A stretch of 64,000 nt of DNA from Piromyces finnis (GCA_002104945.1 MCFH01000002.1:1145001-1209000), one strand, 5' to 3'; positions 16,861-32,283 are shown, counted from the first letter of the stretch. Program-made: numbers and translations. The notes: generated by a model from the sequence alone, not told the origin.

Positions 16861-18121
16861 TTTAATTATACAATTATACTTTTAATCATAATTTTGAATC
16901 TTCAAAATAATTTTTAATAAAATGTAAAAATCAGTTTTTCATAAATTTAAATTTATATGTAGATTTTTTTTTTTTTTAAAAAAATAATTTTGTGTAACAT
17001 TCAATTAATATAGGAAATTGGATCAACAATTTTTTAAACTTTCTATTTCTATATCTATTACTATTATAAATAATACAGTTTTAAAATATATCTTTATTTA
17101 CAAAATATGCTTTCAATTATTATCTAATTTCAGTATTTCATATTTTATTTTTTTAATTTTATTTTCTTTATAAAACTCTCTTATTAGTCTTTATTACTTA
17201 TTTACTATAGTAATAGTAGTTACAAATTTTTGTATATATTTAATATTTTATATTATTAAATAATATTATTATTTAAGATATATTCAGTTTTGCAAAGATT
17301 AATGATACATATATATTAATATTATTCTATAATTAAGGGCATTTATATGTACTGCTATTAACAATAAAAATAAAAGACTTGTTTACCAATATTAAGAAAT
17401 ATTAAGAAAACATATATTATTTCTCATTTTTTAAAGTATTTTATTAAATAATATTTTTTAATTATTTTTATTAAAAATAATCAAGCAGTTATGTATACAA
17501 TTATATATTAATATATATAATTTTTAATTAGTTTTTAAAGTTTTTCATACATCTGTAAACATATTACCTTAATTTTCAATAAAATAATATTCAAAAAAAA
17601 GAAAAGTATTTAATATATATATTAAAATAAAATAAAAAAAAGTATAATATTATATTACTCTTTATAATATTATTCAGAAAGACATAATATTATAAGTAAA
17701 AGTTCAAATAATTATATATATATATGTATAAATATCACACTTCCATTAAACTTTTATAAAAATAAAGGTAAATATTAAAATATTGCAAACCTAACTATTT
17801 TATTTAATTGATTGAAAGAATATTAAAATGAAATAAAAAAAAATAAAATAAAATATCCAAATTATATTTTATGCATTTAATAATAAAAATAATGATAATA
17901 ATTCATATTTATAATTGTTTTATATTTAATAATAAGAAAGAGTAAAATTTTATCATTTTATTTATATTTAATCTGCATTAATTTAATTTGTAAATTTATA
18001 TAATTATTAAAATAATGATTTTCTCTTTATTAATATAATATTCTTAAATATTTTTCAATGGTCTATTTATAATTGCATATATTTATAAACTCAAAAAAGT
18101 AATTAAAATAGTAATAGTTAA
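16861..18121. promoter_or_regulatory. Divergent intergenic region, no gene seen
   Basis: 1.26 kb between the starts of the Myb-protein gene (minus) and the PDK1-type kinase gene (plus). It should contain both promoters. It is very AT-rich with no ORF or RNA gene that I can support. Confidence 0.5.
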
Positions 18122-20366
<2,245 letters not shown>

Positions 20367-21233
20367 AATTAAAAACAAAAGAAAGAAAGAAAGAAAGAAA
20401 GAAAGAGGGGAAAAATTGACAAAACATCATTTATTTAATTAATCTTAAAATAATCCATTAATATAATTTTATAAATAGATTTATGAATGCTAAAAAAAAA
20501 AAAAAAAAAAAAAAGTATATTAGTAATAATATTTTGATAGATTAGCATTGATAATATAAAAGATATATATAAATATATAAACAAAGAAAGAAAAAAAGAA
20601 AAAAAGAAACTATTGAGAAGTTAATTAGAATTACAAAGTGTAAATAAAAACATTAAATATTAAAAAAAAAAGTTTATTTTTTTTTTTTTTTTTGTTGTTG
20701 TTGTTGTTTTCTTTATTATATATAAGCACATATAAGCATAGAAAATATCATTGAATATTAAAGATATACAGAGTTATACTAATTAAATAATACTCTATTT
20801 TAATTTAATGCTTTTTAATTTTATATAGAGTAATAAATTATATTATGTATGGAATTTTGATATATTCATTTATTAAAATAATTATTTTTGATTTATAAAA
20901 TATGCTACATTAAAAAAGGTTTAAACTTATTTTATAATTAGAATATAATCCTACTAAACTTTATATCATAAGAAAATTTAATTAATAAGGTTCTTATTAA
21001 CTAAAAAAAAAAAAGTATTTTCTTTTTCAAAATAAAAAAATAATATAAAAAAAAAAGGAAACAAATTAAATTTTAAAATTTAAATATTAAAAAAAAAAAA
21101 TAAAATCAATACATAAATAAGTAAATTTTTTGAAATTATTCTTCCTTTTGAAATATTAAATATATATTGTAGAATCAATTTATATCATAAACAATAATTA
21201 ATATATATAGAATAAAGATAAATATAAATAACA
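20367..21233. other. Intergenic, simple repeats only
   Basis: The region downstream of the kinase stop begins with a (GAAA)n run near 20377-20405, then poly-A and poly-T runs with a short (GTT)n near 20695-20707. No gene is visible. The promoter of the NECAP-type gene should lie at its right end. Confidence 0.55.
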
Positions 21234-22968
21234 ATGGATGACTATGTATGTGTCTTTTTAACAAAAATAATAAAGTATTATACTGAATAAATATATTTTT
21301 TATAATTATAAATTCATAAATATTCATATATTTACTAAAAATAATTAAATACAAAATTTATGACAATTTATAATAATATATAAATAAATTATTTGACATT
21401 TCAAAAATGAATTTCTTAAAATTTTCTTATATATACGATAACAGGAATCAGTATTATTAGTAATCAGAGAATGTTTTGTATACAGGTTATTATAAAACAA
21501 AATAGAATTCGAAGCATATATAAATATTAAATTGAATTAATTTATATTCATAGAAACTAATTTATCAATATATCAATATTAATATTAAAAAATAAATAAA
21601 TTTTGAATGTCAAAATAATAAATATATAATTTATGAAAACGTTCAAAAGAATTCCACCACTTGGCTCTTCCAAAGGTTACAAGTAAATAACTATATAAAT
21701 TACAATTATATCGAATTAACTTTTATAAAATTCAGAATTCACATTATTATTTTTGATATTTACAAAATAAATTCTAAATTTTTAATTTTGATAAATAAAA
21801 TGTTTAAATAAATAAAATAGAGCTGCTGAATGGGATGTTAACAGTTTCTTATGGTCAGGAAGATTAAGAATCGTTTCTGTTGGTGGAAAGAAATGCTATA
21901 TTAAATTAGAAGTAAGAAATCTCATTATTTTTACAAAATATTATTATTTAAATATAAAAGTTAAAAAAATGATTTTAAAATAGTTTTTTCCTATTAAAAT
22001 AATAATTTTATTTAACAATATTAATAATAATAATAAATAAATGATAAATAATAAAAATAATATCGAATATCTCTTCATTACAGGATGCTAATAGCGGTAT
22101 ATATATATAATTCAAATAGATTTTTATATCAATTAAAATATTATTTAAACAGAGCATAATACATATATATTAATATTACTTTAATTTTTTTAAATAAAAT
22201 AAATTCATTAAAATATAAAACCAATTAGGTGAATTGTTTGCTCAATGTGAATATAAAGAAGATAATAATTCAGTTGAACCTGTTATTGATTCAAGTCGTT
22301 ATTTTGTTTTAAGAATTGAAGATCAAGGTTAGCTGTTTTCCATATACTATCTTACCAAAAAAGATATATTATTTATATTCAAGAAAAAAAAAACAAATAA
22401 ATAAAATTATATTATTGATAATCATTATATTTTTTACAATTCTTTTAACTATAGCTTCAGGAAAACATGCCTATATTGGTATGGGTTTCCAAGAAAGAAG
22501 TGAAGCTTTTGATTTTAATGTTGCCCTTCAAGATTTCATAAAGTAATTAATATGACAATAAATCAATTTTTAATAATACTATTTGATTAGATATATAATA
22601 ATTATTACATAATATAAAATACAAGACTGTGTATTATATATATTTATTCAAATTATATGACTATCAATATTCTAATAATAAATATAATTAAAATGAATAG
22701 GCATTTAAAGAATGAAACAGCACCCAAAATTGAATATACTGGACCAAAAGTTGATTATTCATGGAAAGAAGGTGAAACTATAAATATTAATATTGGAAAG
22801 GTAATATTTAAACTAAAATGAATTGAATTGAATAATTTTCATAATTAAACTGATCTTTAAATATATATATATATTTAATAATACAATATATAGCTAAAGA
22901 AATCTTCTTCAAGTATTAAGAATACTATTCCAACCCAAAATTCCAGTAATAATCCAAATGATTGTAAG

Positions 22969-23015
<47 letters not shown>

Positions 23016-23037
23016 ATAAATAATAATAAATAATAAA

Positions 23038-23080
<43 letters not shown>

Positions 23081-23304
23081 GAATCAATATTAAATATTAT
23101 AAATAAATTAATTTTTATTCGTAATTATATTTTATAAAAGTTATATTATTACCACCTCCTCCACCAAGTGGTAAAACTAGCATTACTCCATCAGCTAGTA
23201 ATAATAATGTATCTAATCAACAAGATAATAATAGTGAATGGGCTAGTTTTGGAGACTTTGTTGGTGCTTCTAATTCCAATCCATCAAATTGGACCACTTT
23301 TTAA
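21234..23304 (+). CDS. NECAP-type adaptor-binding endocytic protein
   Basis: Homologue of NECAP (adaptin-ear-binding coat-associated protein), which binds AP-2 and regulates clathrin-mediated endocytosis. The PH-like PHear domain is spread over many short exons. The spliced protein reads [116 protein letters not shown] and QDFIK. After a Pro/Ser/Asn-rich linker it ends [15 protein letters not shown]...NWTTF. The two Trp/Phe motifs recall the C-terminal WxxF motifs by which NECAPs bind adaptins. Supported small exons are 21234-21245 (12 nt), 21445-21485 (41 nt), 21650-21682 (33 nt) and 22084-22096 (13 nt). The 22316 ORF is an intron read-through shadow. Confidence 0.88.
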
Positions 23305-24455
23305 AAAGAAAAAAAAAATCAAAAGATAATAATATAATAAAAAGAATAAATAAAATAAAATATATAGCTATAATAATATATCTTTATGGTTTATAAAATG
23401 AAAAAGTTAAAATAAAAAATTATTAATATAAAATAAAAATAAAATATTCAAATAATATAATGCAAAAAAATAATAATAAAAATAAAATAAAAAATGAAAA
23501 TAATATATATATATAATTTTTAAATTAAGTATATAAAATATTATTTAAACTTGACAATATTTTCTTTTGCACAATATATCAAATGTATTTACACATGAAA
23601 GTTTTTTTAATTATGTTAGCGTTCTAGTATATATATAAAGAAGTATGATCTATTTTAAAATATTTACATATGCTTTAAATTTTTAGATATGTTAATATAT
23701 ATTGACTTTTTTCAAATTTTAATAAAGATTATTTTAAAAAAAAATGATCTGGTTAAAAAATATTAATTTGTTTTATTATTTATTAAGATTTAAATTTCAT
23801 CTAAAATACATGAAAAATTAAAAAAAAAAAATAAACATGATTTATTGAATTTAGTTAAATTAAATAATATATACATCAGATTATATTGTAATATATTAGG
23901 AATATACTCCATACTATATTTTTAATTTAAATTATAAAATATTTAATTTATATAACTTTTTTTTTTTGTATATATGAGTAGATGGTTTTATAGAATTAAA
24001 AAAAAAAAAAAAGTGAACTTTCTCTTTTTTCAAATATTTTTATTTTATTTTAAATAATTCTTTTAATTATATAATTATCTTATTTTTTAATCAAAAATAA
24101 ATAGCATTAATAAAAGCATATAAATATTTCATTAAAAAAAGTATATCTATCTATTATAACAGAAATTTTTAAATAGAAATTTGTTCGTGTCACAAAATTT
24201 TTAATTCTCAATTAAGAAATACACTCTAAAGTAAAGTAAATAATTTTAATTATAATATCATCAATTAGATATAATTTTACTCTAATATTCTAATTATCAA
24301 TATAATATTGATATAATACTAATAACATAATACAATACTTTAATTATACATATTCTTAAATTTTATAACATTTAAAATTGTGGATATTTTATATCAATAA
24401 ATAAAAATCAATAATTGTTTAAAATTCAATATGATAACTACAAAGTAGAATCAAA
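23305..24455. other. Intergenic AT-rich stretch, no gene seen
   Basis: 1.15 kb between the NECAP-type and PEX11 genes, both on the plus strand. I see A/T runs only. Confidence 0.55.
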
Positions 24456-26166
<1,711 letters not shown>

Positions 26167-26415
26167 AACTATTAAATTTAAATTATTCTTCTAACTATTA
26201 ATATAATTTTAATTTCATCATTTTACTAAAATTCGGTTATCATTTTCAAAATACATAATAAAAAAATAAAAAATAAAAATATATATATAATTTACCTCTT
26301 ATTTATTAATATTATTACTTTTTATATTAAAAATAATTGACTTTGGTATTAAAACTTTTTTTTTTTTTATTTTATTTTATCTTATTATTATTTGTTTTGT
26401 TTTGGCTTTGGATGA
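26167..26415. other. PEX11 3' flank, retrotransposon target DNA
   Basis: AT-rich sequence with a T-rich run at about 26357-26400, just left of the retrotransposon target-site duplication. No tRNA gene is visible here. Confidence 0.6.
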
Positions 26416-26427
26416 GGGGGAAAGAAT
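26416..26427. repeat. Target-site duplication, left copy
   Basis: GGGGGAAAGAAT immediately precedes the 5' end of the element and is repeated exactly at 32272-32283 after the poly-A tail. The boundary is uncertain by one to three bases because AAT also precedes the second element copy. Confidence 0.9.
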
Positions 26428-26802
26428 CCCTCTTGGGAACGTGCCTTCATTTATTTAATAAATGTAGTTTCTCAAGGGGGTCTACTCATGCTCATGGTAC
26501 TGAGAGAGTAGAAAGAATTAAATCCAAGTATTGCGCAATGGATGCTTGGTGCCCTTCCCTCTTGGGAACGTGCCTTCATTTATTTAATAAATGTAGTTTC
26601 TCAAGGGGGTCTACTCATGCTCATGGTACTGAGAGAGTAGAAAGAATTAAATCCAAGTATCGCGCAATGGATGCTTGGTGCCCTCTTAGGAACGTGCCTT
26701 CATTTATTTAATAAACGTAGTTTATCAAGGGAGTCTACTCATGCTCATGGTACTGAGAGAGTAGAAAGAATTAAATCCAAGCATTGCGCAATGGATGCTT
26801 GG
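26428..26802 (+). repeat. Tandem 5' modules of the retrotransposon
   Basis: Three head-to-tail units start CCCTCTTGGGAACGTGCC or a close variant at 26428, 26557 and 26681, and end near GATGCTTGG at 26802. Unit spacing is 129 and 124 bp; unit 3 has a few substitutions (TTAGG for TTGGG). A further partial echo, CTCATGGTACTGAG, lies at about 26833-26846. Copy 2 has a single unit. By analogy with the A-module of TRE5-A and with mouse L1 monomers, these may be promoter units; that is inference. Confidence 0.9.
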
Positions 26803-27446
26803 TTAGTCTTTAAGGGAAAATTATTAGGACTAAGCTCATGGTACTGAGCGATTAAAAAACATTTTATTCATCGAATTAAGTATTTGATGAATAAGTTGAA
26901 TGTTTGATATTCAGGTAAGTTTGTATAGTATTTAATTAGAAGAGTAATACATTTTGTTGCTGTATTTTTCTTTTATTCATGTATTCATGTAGTACTACTC
27001 TTCTCTTGTAAGAATCCAATGTAGTCAACTTTAGCATTTGCATTGTATTTTTATATTCATGTAGCTATTGTTGTATTGTTTCTTGTAAGAGACTGATTCA
27101 CTCTACATCATGTAAAAATACTATTCACAAGCTTTCTGGTGTCGACATTCTTGATTCAAATTTTTTACCAATTTAAATATTTAATGAAAAGTAAAGTCAA
27201 ACAAGTTTAGTGTCAAAAAGCGATTCGAATTTACTAACAACAAACCAAAACTAGAATTTTTAAAGAAAATTTACAACTAGAATTCAAAAAAAAAGAAACT
27301 TTAAACAAAGCATCGTAACAATTTTTGTACTATCCAGTACTTTTAAGAAGAGAGAGAGAGACAGATTTTTTTTCCATATACGTTATATTTATAATTTTTA
27401 TTAGTATTTATTTTATATTCAATATTTTTAATTAGAATTTATTATC
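26803..27446 (+). promoter_or_regulatory. Retrotransposon 5' UTR downstream of the modules
   Basis: Unique 5' leader between the modules and the ORF start. It contains a diverged internal duplication (26959-27023 against 27048-27107) built around TATTCATGTAG and CTTGTAAGA. The same leader is present in copy 2 with scattered single-base changes. Confidence 0.6.
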
Positions 27447-30400
27447 ATGTCAGTCCTTTATATTAAAGACAAGAATTATATCAGACGTGGTACCCGGTCT
27501 TATGGTATCCCCTTAGATGATATTCGCTCCTTCTTTATTCGTGGTATTCGATCATGGTCAGTAAATATGCTATGGGAAAAACTCGAGGTTATTCTAGAAG
27601 ATAAATTTAATTCAGTTATTAGTGTTAAATATTTTCAAACTTTCAATGATCACTTTTTCTTAGTCAAGGTTCATGGTTCATCAAAAGATTGTATTAAAAT
27701 CTTACACATGTTAAAGAAGAAACTTTCAGTTACCTCAATTTCCTTTTCAGCTCGTAGTAGAAGGAATCACAAATACACTTTTTCCACTCTCAAACGTAAA
27801 ATTTTAGTTTCTAATAAACATCAACATTCTATTCAACAATCATTTCAACAATCAGTTCAACAATCTCATCAACAATCCGATCTTCAACTAGATCTTCAAC
27901 AAGATCTTCAACAAGATCTTCAACAAGATTTTCAACAAGTTTCCAATCATGAAAATATTCCAGATCTACAGCAAACACAATTTCAATCTCATCATTCAAC
28001 ATTTAATTCTAATAGTTCTATCAACTCTGATAACAGTTCAATAGTTGATAGTTCTTCAGTTTCACAGCCATCTAGTAATAGTTCTACTTATTCCTCTGAT
28101 GCATCATCCATTAATAACGATGACTTTAATAATAATAATAATAGCAACGATTCTTCCTCATCCAACAAGCCTGATAACTTTTCTTTTTGTCTTAGTTGGA
28201 ACACCAATGGGTGGAATCACGAAAAGAGAGATAGTATTAGCTATTTCACAGCTATTTTCAAACCATTATTTTTATGTTTCCAAGAAACTGGTAATGGTTC
28301 TGGATCGAATACAGATTATCCTTGTCGTGTTACTTTGCGAAACTATAGACACTTTTTCAAGAAAGCTGACGAATCAGTTCCGGGAATGAGAGGTTTATAT
28401 TTAGGTTTTCACAATTCATGTCAAGCCTCACTTGAAAACTTCTCTGGAAAGTATATTATTTCTATTTATACTTTTAGTCTCTGGAATAGATTCAAATGCT
28501 CGATTGGTAATGTTTATATGCCTCATAGTCATCACAACATCTATGTTGATCATGCAAAGTTAGAAGTTCGCTTGTGGTTACAAACTCATTCATCCCATCC
28601 ATCGATTCTTGTTGGTGATTTTAATATGTCTAAAGTAAAATTATCCAACTGGTTATCAACTAATGGATTAGGAGATTGGGAAATTCTTCCGCTTAGAGGG
28701 TCTACTATCTCTTGGACTCGAGGTGATCAATCTTCCGACATTGACCATGCTCTTATCAATTCGAAGATGAAAGATCTTATTCACTCAGGATCATTTATAA
28801 ATAATTTTTATCCTGTATCAGACCATAAGCCACTTCTTATTAATGGTAAAATTATTCCTATGGAAGATTTTTCTAATGACTTTAATGTTCCTAAGAAAAT
28901 TCTGAAATGGAATAGATTAAAATGTATTGAGGAAAAGGAATCTATTCTCAGTCATAATAAATTCCAAATACTTTCAGCAAAATCCAACGATCCTAATGTT
29001 TCTACAGATGAACTTTCCAAAGAGTTTACTTCAACTGCTTTTTCAATTGCAGACGAGCTCAGTATTACTTCAGCAAATAATGTTATTAAGTCTTCATTTC
29101 ATATTTCACAACAAATTTTTAATCTTCAAAAAATCAAAATGAAGTTGTATAAGAGATTTAAAAAAGAAAGAATTTATGATATAGATGAATTTATTAAAAG
29201 AATTAAAATCTACCGTAAGCTCATTGATTACATCCACAAAAGATGTAATGAATTTAGGAAGCAAGAATATCTTCATTGGATTAAAACAGGATGTGAGTAT
29301 ATGAAGAGTCATAATCCTAAGAAGGCCTGGAAATGGATCAAGAAAACTGCAAAAATTGGAAAAGATTCTTTCTTTATTGCTCAACCAATTAAAAATAAAA
29401 ATGGAGAATTAGTTGTTGCTACGGAAGAACAACTAGATGTGTGGCATGATCATTTCGAAAATCTTGCATCAGACCCAAGTGGTGTAAGTCTTGATTTGGA
29501 GCATTGGTATGAAGAACCAACGAATAAACGTTTTTCACTTCCTATGCTTGATGAGTGGGATATCAACCAAGATATTAGTATTGATGAAGTCAAGTCAGCT
29601 ATCCTCACTACTCCAAATTATAAAGCATCAGGTCCGGATGGTATTCCAATTGAATTTTACAAAGCATTAGTTCCATCAAGTAATGATTCTAATAATGCTA
29701 CAGATAATAATTCTTCTGGTAATACTACTTCAGATAATGATGCTCATGGTTTAAATTTTATTCTTAAATTATTCAACCGTATTTGGGATGGAGATTTCCC
29801 CAACTCATGGAATGAATCCAGTATTGTTTCTATTCCTAAGAAGGGAGATTTGACAGATTGTGATAACTATCGAGGTATATCACTTATCAATAATGGTATT
29901 AAGTTGATTTCCAAAATTGTCACCACTAGAATCTCAGAATATGGTTTAAAGAATAATTTCATTAGACCTGAACAATTTGGTTTTCGAAAAAAGGAAGAAA
30001 GTATTAGTCTTTTCATTTCAATCCAAGAAATATGCCGTAGACGTCAATTAGATAATAAAGAGACATATTTGGCCTTTTTAGATCTCAGGAAAGCATACGA
30101 TTCAGTCCCAATCGGTAATATTCTCCATAAATTAGATTGTTTAGGAATCCGAGGTAAGAGTCTACAATTTATCAAAAATTTATATTTAACATCTAAGGCT
30201 AATGTCAAATTAGATGGACAATTCTCGAAATCTTTTGATGTGAAGAAAGGAGTCCGTCAAGGTTGCCCTCTTTCTCCTATTCTCTTTAATCTCTTTATTA
30301 ATGATATATTTAGAGAGTGCGAAGATCTAGGAGTCAGTTTAGGTGACACTCGATGCTGTGGTGGACTTTTTGCAGATGATATAGTTATTTGTGCTTCAAC

Positions 30401-31994
30401 AAGAGGATGCTTAAAAAAGATGCTTAGAAGAGTTAATGAATGGGCATTGTATAATGAAATGGAATTTGGTATCCAGAAATGTTCAACGATGGTGATTCGT
30501 CCTGAATCAATAGAAAATCAGAACAAGAGAGATCCAACATTTTACTTAGCAGGACAACCCATTCCAACTACTGATTGCTATACTTATCTTGGTGTTCCAT
30601 TTGATAAGAATCTGTCCCTTAAACCAGTAATTAAAGCTCTTAATAACAAGGTTTTGAAAGGGCTTTTCTCAGTCAGTAAATTCTTAAGAAATCCTAATAT
30701 TCCTATTCCTTTCAAAAAACTAGTACTTAACTCACAAGTGATTAGCAGAGTTTCATACTTTGCACCATTACTTGGATCCAACAAAGCTAGGTCTAGGATT
30801 GCTCAGAAGCATGTTAACAAAGGAATACGATGGGTTGCCGGAGTTCATAAAGCTGTATCGTTTATATCTTTATACTCTATTTCAAAAGATTTGAATATTC
30901 CTCCATTGTCAGCCAAATGTGCGTTAGCTCAGGTTAGATGTTTTAACAAATGGAAAAACTCAAATTGTATTATCTCACACCTTGTCAATTACATTCCTAA
31001 ATTTAGAAAATACACGTGGTGCAAATCAAGTAGGACACTTGATAAAAAATTAAAGAAACATGGAGATGTTAAAGCAGTTAAAAACTTTTATTGGAAAGAT
31101 CTCAAAGGGAATTCAATCAAAGCGCAATATTATGATGATAATAAATTTATTGAAACTAAAGATTTTATTAAATTATGTTATGAGTACCCAGAGTTTGCCT
31201 ATGGCTTCTACTGGCTATTGAAAGCAAGAAGCGGATACAAGTTGGATGCTAGAGTTGCCAAAGCTGCCAAATTTGTTGATCCAGTTTGTCCTAACTACTG
31301 TCCATGTTGCAAGTGTGGAGATCAAAGTATTAAACATTGGTTATTAGATTGTCCAACATTTAGAGATATCCGTATTAAACATTATGATTCTATAGTCCAG
31401 CTATTAAATTTTTTCAGTCAACGTAATTCCAATAGTCCTATCAATAATAATGAAATTGATAATATCAGTAGAGATAGTAATAACATTAATAGTAATAGTA
31501 ACAATAGTAGTAATAACAATAGTAATAGTAGCAATAGTAATAGTAACAATAGTAATAATAACAATAATAGAAATAATAATATTAGTAATGATAGCAATAG
31601 TGAAGATAATAATTCTAATTTAGATAGTAATTTAGTTAATGATAGTAATAGTTCTAATAATCCGGTGAATATTAATGTGTATGATTATTCTAGTGTGTGC
31701 AGTAAAATATTTAAATTCCTTCTTGGGGGAAGAAGTTTTAACAATATTAATTACAATTCAAGGGAATGGAAAGAACTTTGTAAGCGTCAGATTCAATCTG
31801 ATACTAACGAAGGAACACCATTCTTGACGGTAACCGCGGAACTTCTAACCAAAATCATGCCTTTTGCTATTGGCCAGCAATGGTCAATGTTCAAAAGGTT
31901 TGAAGCAACATCCAAGAGCGTCAATGCTGAAGAAACAGTAAGACAGGCCAGGAGGGCCAGCGCAACCAATGGAGATCATAATTTTGTTCCATGA
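27447..31994 (+). CDS. Retrotransposon polyprotein: N-terminal domain, APE endonuclease, reverse transcriptase, CCHC finger
   Basis: An intact 1515-residue ORF. Residues 1-115 form a basic domain without a name I can give; the part LEVILEDKFNSVISVKYFQT followed by HFFLVKVHG looks like an RRM-type beta-alpha-beta fold. A Gln-rich spacer with a repeated DLQQ unit and a Ser/Asn-rich stretch follow. The APE-type endonuclease spans about 245-475, with LSWNTNGWN, CFQETG, LVGDFNMS and SDHKPL. Reverse transcriptase spans about 725-1050, with SGPDGIPIEFYK, AFLDLRKAYDSVP, GVRQGCPLSPILFNLF and the catalytic FADDIVIC near 975. A Cys/His finger CPNYCPCCKCGDQSIKHWLL..C lies at about 1281-1302. A Ser/Asn-rich insert occupies about 1330-1410. 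All RT and endonuclease signature residues that I can check are present, so the protein could be active. It would provide nicking and target-primed reverse transcription. Confidence 0.95.
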   Translation: MSVLYIKDKNYIRRGTRSYGIPLDDIRSFFIRGIRSWSVNMLWEKLEVILEDKFNSVISVKYFQTFNDHFFLVKVHGSSKDCIKILHMLKKKLSVTSISFSARSRRNHKYTFSTLKRKILVSNKHQHSIQQSFQQSVQQSHQQSDLQLDLQQDLQQDLQQDFQQVSNHENIPDLQQTQFQSHHSTFNSNSSINSDNSSIVDSSSVSQPSSNSSTYSSDASSINNDDFNNNNNSNDSSSSNKPDNFSFCLSWNTNGWNHEKRDSISYFTAIFKPLFLCFQETGNGSGSNTDYPCRVTLRNYRHFFKKADESVPGMRGLYLGFHNSCQASLENFSGKYIISIYTFSLWNRFKCSIGNVYMPHSHHNIYVDHAKLEVRLWLQTHSSHPSILVGDFNMSKVKLSNWLSTNGLGDWEILPLRGSTISWTRGDQSSDIDHALINSKMKDLIHSGSFINNFYPVSDHKPLLINGKIIPMEDFSNDFNVPKKILKWNRLKCIEEKESILSHNKFQILSAKSNDPNVSTDELSKEFTSTAFSIADELSITSANNVIKSSFHISQQIFNLQKIKMKLYKRFKKERIYDIDEFIKRIKIYRKLIDYIHKRCNEFRKQEYLHWIKTGCEYMKSHNPKKAWKWIKKTAKIGKDSFFIAQPIKNKNGELVVATEEQLDVWHDHFENLASDPSGVSLDLEHWYEEPTNKRFSLPMLDEWDINQDISIDEVKSAILTTPNYKASGPDGIPIEFYKALVPSSNDSNNATDNNSSGNTTSDNDAHGLNFILKLFNRIWDGDFPNSWNESSIVSIPKKGDLTDCDNYRGISLINNGIKLISKIVTTRISEYGLKNNFIRPEQFGFRKKEESISLFISIQEICRRRQLDNKETYLAFLDLRKAYDSVPIGNILHKLDCLGIRGKSLQFIKNLYLTSKANVKLDGQFSKSFDVKKGVRQGCPLSPILFNLFINDIFRECEDLGVSLGDTRCCGGLFADDIVICASTRGCLKKMLRRVNEWALYNEMEFGIQKCSTMVIRPESIENQNKRDPTFYLAGQPIPTTDCYTYLGVPFDKNLSLKPVIKALNNKVLKGLFSVSKFLRNPNIPIPFKKLVLNSQVISRVSYFAPLLGSNKARSRIAQKHVNKGIRWVAGVHKAVSFISLYSISKDLNIPPLSAKCALAQVRCFNKWKNSNCIISHLVNYIPKFRKYTWCKSSRTLDKKLKKHGDVKAVKNFYWKDLKGNSIKAQYYDDNKFIETKDFIKLCYEYPEFAYGFYWLLKARSGYKLDARVAKAAKFVDPVCPNYCPCCKCGDQSIKHWLLDCPTFRDIRIKHYDSIVQLLNFFSQRNSNSPINNNEIDNISRDSNNINSNSNNSSNNNSNSSNSNSNNSNNNNNRNNNISNDSNSEDNNSNLDSNLVNDSNSSNNPVNINVYDYSSVCSKIFKFLLGGRSFNNINYNSREWKELCKRQIQSDTNEGTPFLTVTAELLTKIMPFAIGQQWSMFKRFEATSKSVNAEETVRQARRASATNGDHNFVP

Positions 31995-32227
31995 CAAAAT
32001 TTTGATCTTTGGCTCGGTGTCCCATTGGAAGTCAAATACAATTATTATACTTTAGTATGATAGTGGCTTTCTTACTTTAATTAAATTACTAGAATACATT
32101 ATACCCAATTTTTATTCATTTGTGTTTATTTAAACATATTTTTTTTATTTTTATTTATTTTTAATTTTTTATTACATGTATTATAATTTTAATTAAATTA
32201 ATAATAAAGTTTAAAATATTTGATGCC

Positions 32228-32271
<44 letters not shown>
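31995..32271 (+). other. Retrotransposon 3' UTR and poly-A tail
   Basis: The 3' UTR starts at the TGA of the polyprotein. Across the stop codon there is a short inverted repeat, AATTTTGT and ACAAAATT, separated by 6 nt. It ends GATGCCGTT followed by 40 A residues at 32231-32270. Confidence 0.85.
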
Positions 32272-32274
<3 letters not shown>

Positions 32275-32283
32275 GGAAAGAAT
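32272..32283. repeat. Target-site duplication, right copy
   Basis: GGGGGAAAGAAT directly after the poly-A tail, identical to 26416-26427. Confidence 0.9.

Larger units (their letters stand above)
26428..32271 (+). mobile_element. Full-length non-LTR (LINE-type) retrotransposon, copy 1
   Basis: A complete element of about 5.84 kb. It has a 5' UTR with 2.9 tandem copies of a module of about 125 bp, one long ORF with endonuclease and reverse transcriptase (27447-31994), a 3' UTR of about 235 bp ending GATGCCGTT, and a 40-nt poly-A tail (32231-32270). It is flanked by a 12-bp direct repeat, as expected for target-primed reverse transcription. It is less AT-rich than surrounding DNA. The well-known D. 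discoideum non-LTR elements are the TREs, which carry two ORFs and sit beside tRNA genes. This one has a single ORF and no tRNA gene nearby, so I do not assign it to a TRE family. A second near-identical copy starts at 61157. Confidence 0.95.

Noticed and set aside
26337-26711. 124-codon plus-strand ORF across the retrotransposon 5' end
   Set aside because: It starts in host flank and reads through the tandem modules. The repeated peptide only mirrors the DNA repeat, and copy 2 with one module cannot encode it.
28045-28389. Alternative-frame ORF inside the retrotransposon, also present in copy 2
   Set aside because: It overlaps the endonuclease-coding frame. Its presence in both copies follows from their near-identity and is not evidence of coding.
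31975-32000. Short hairpin over the retrotransposon stop codon as a recoding signal
   Set aside because: The arms are only 8 bp of A/T-rich sequence, common by chance here, and no downstream ORF continues after the stop.
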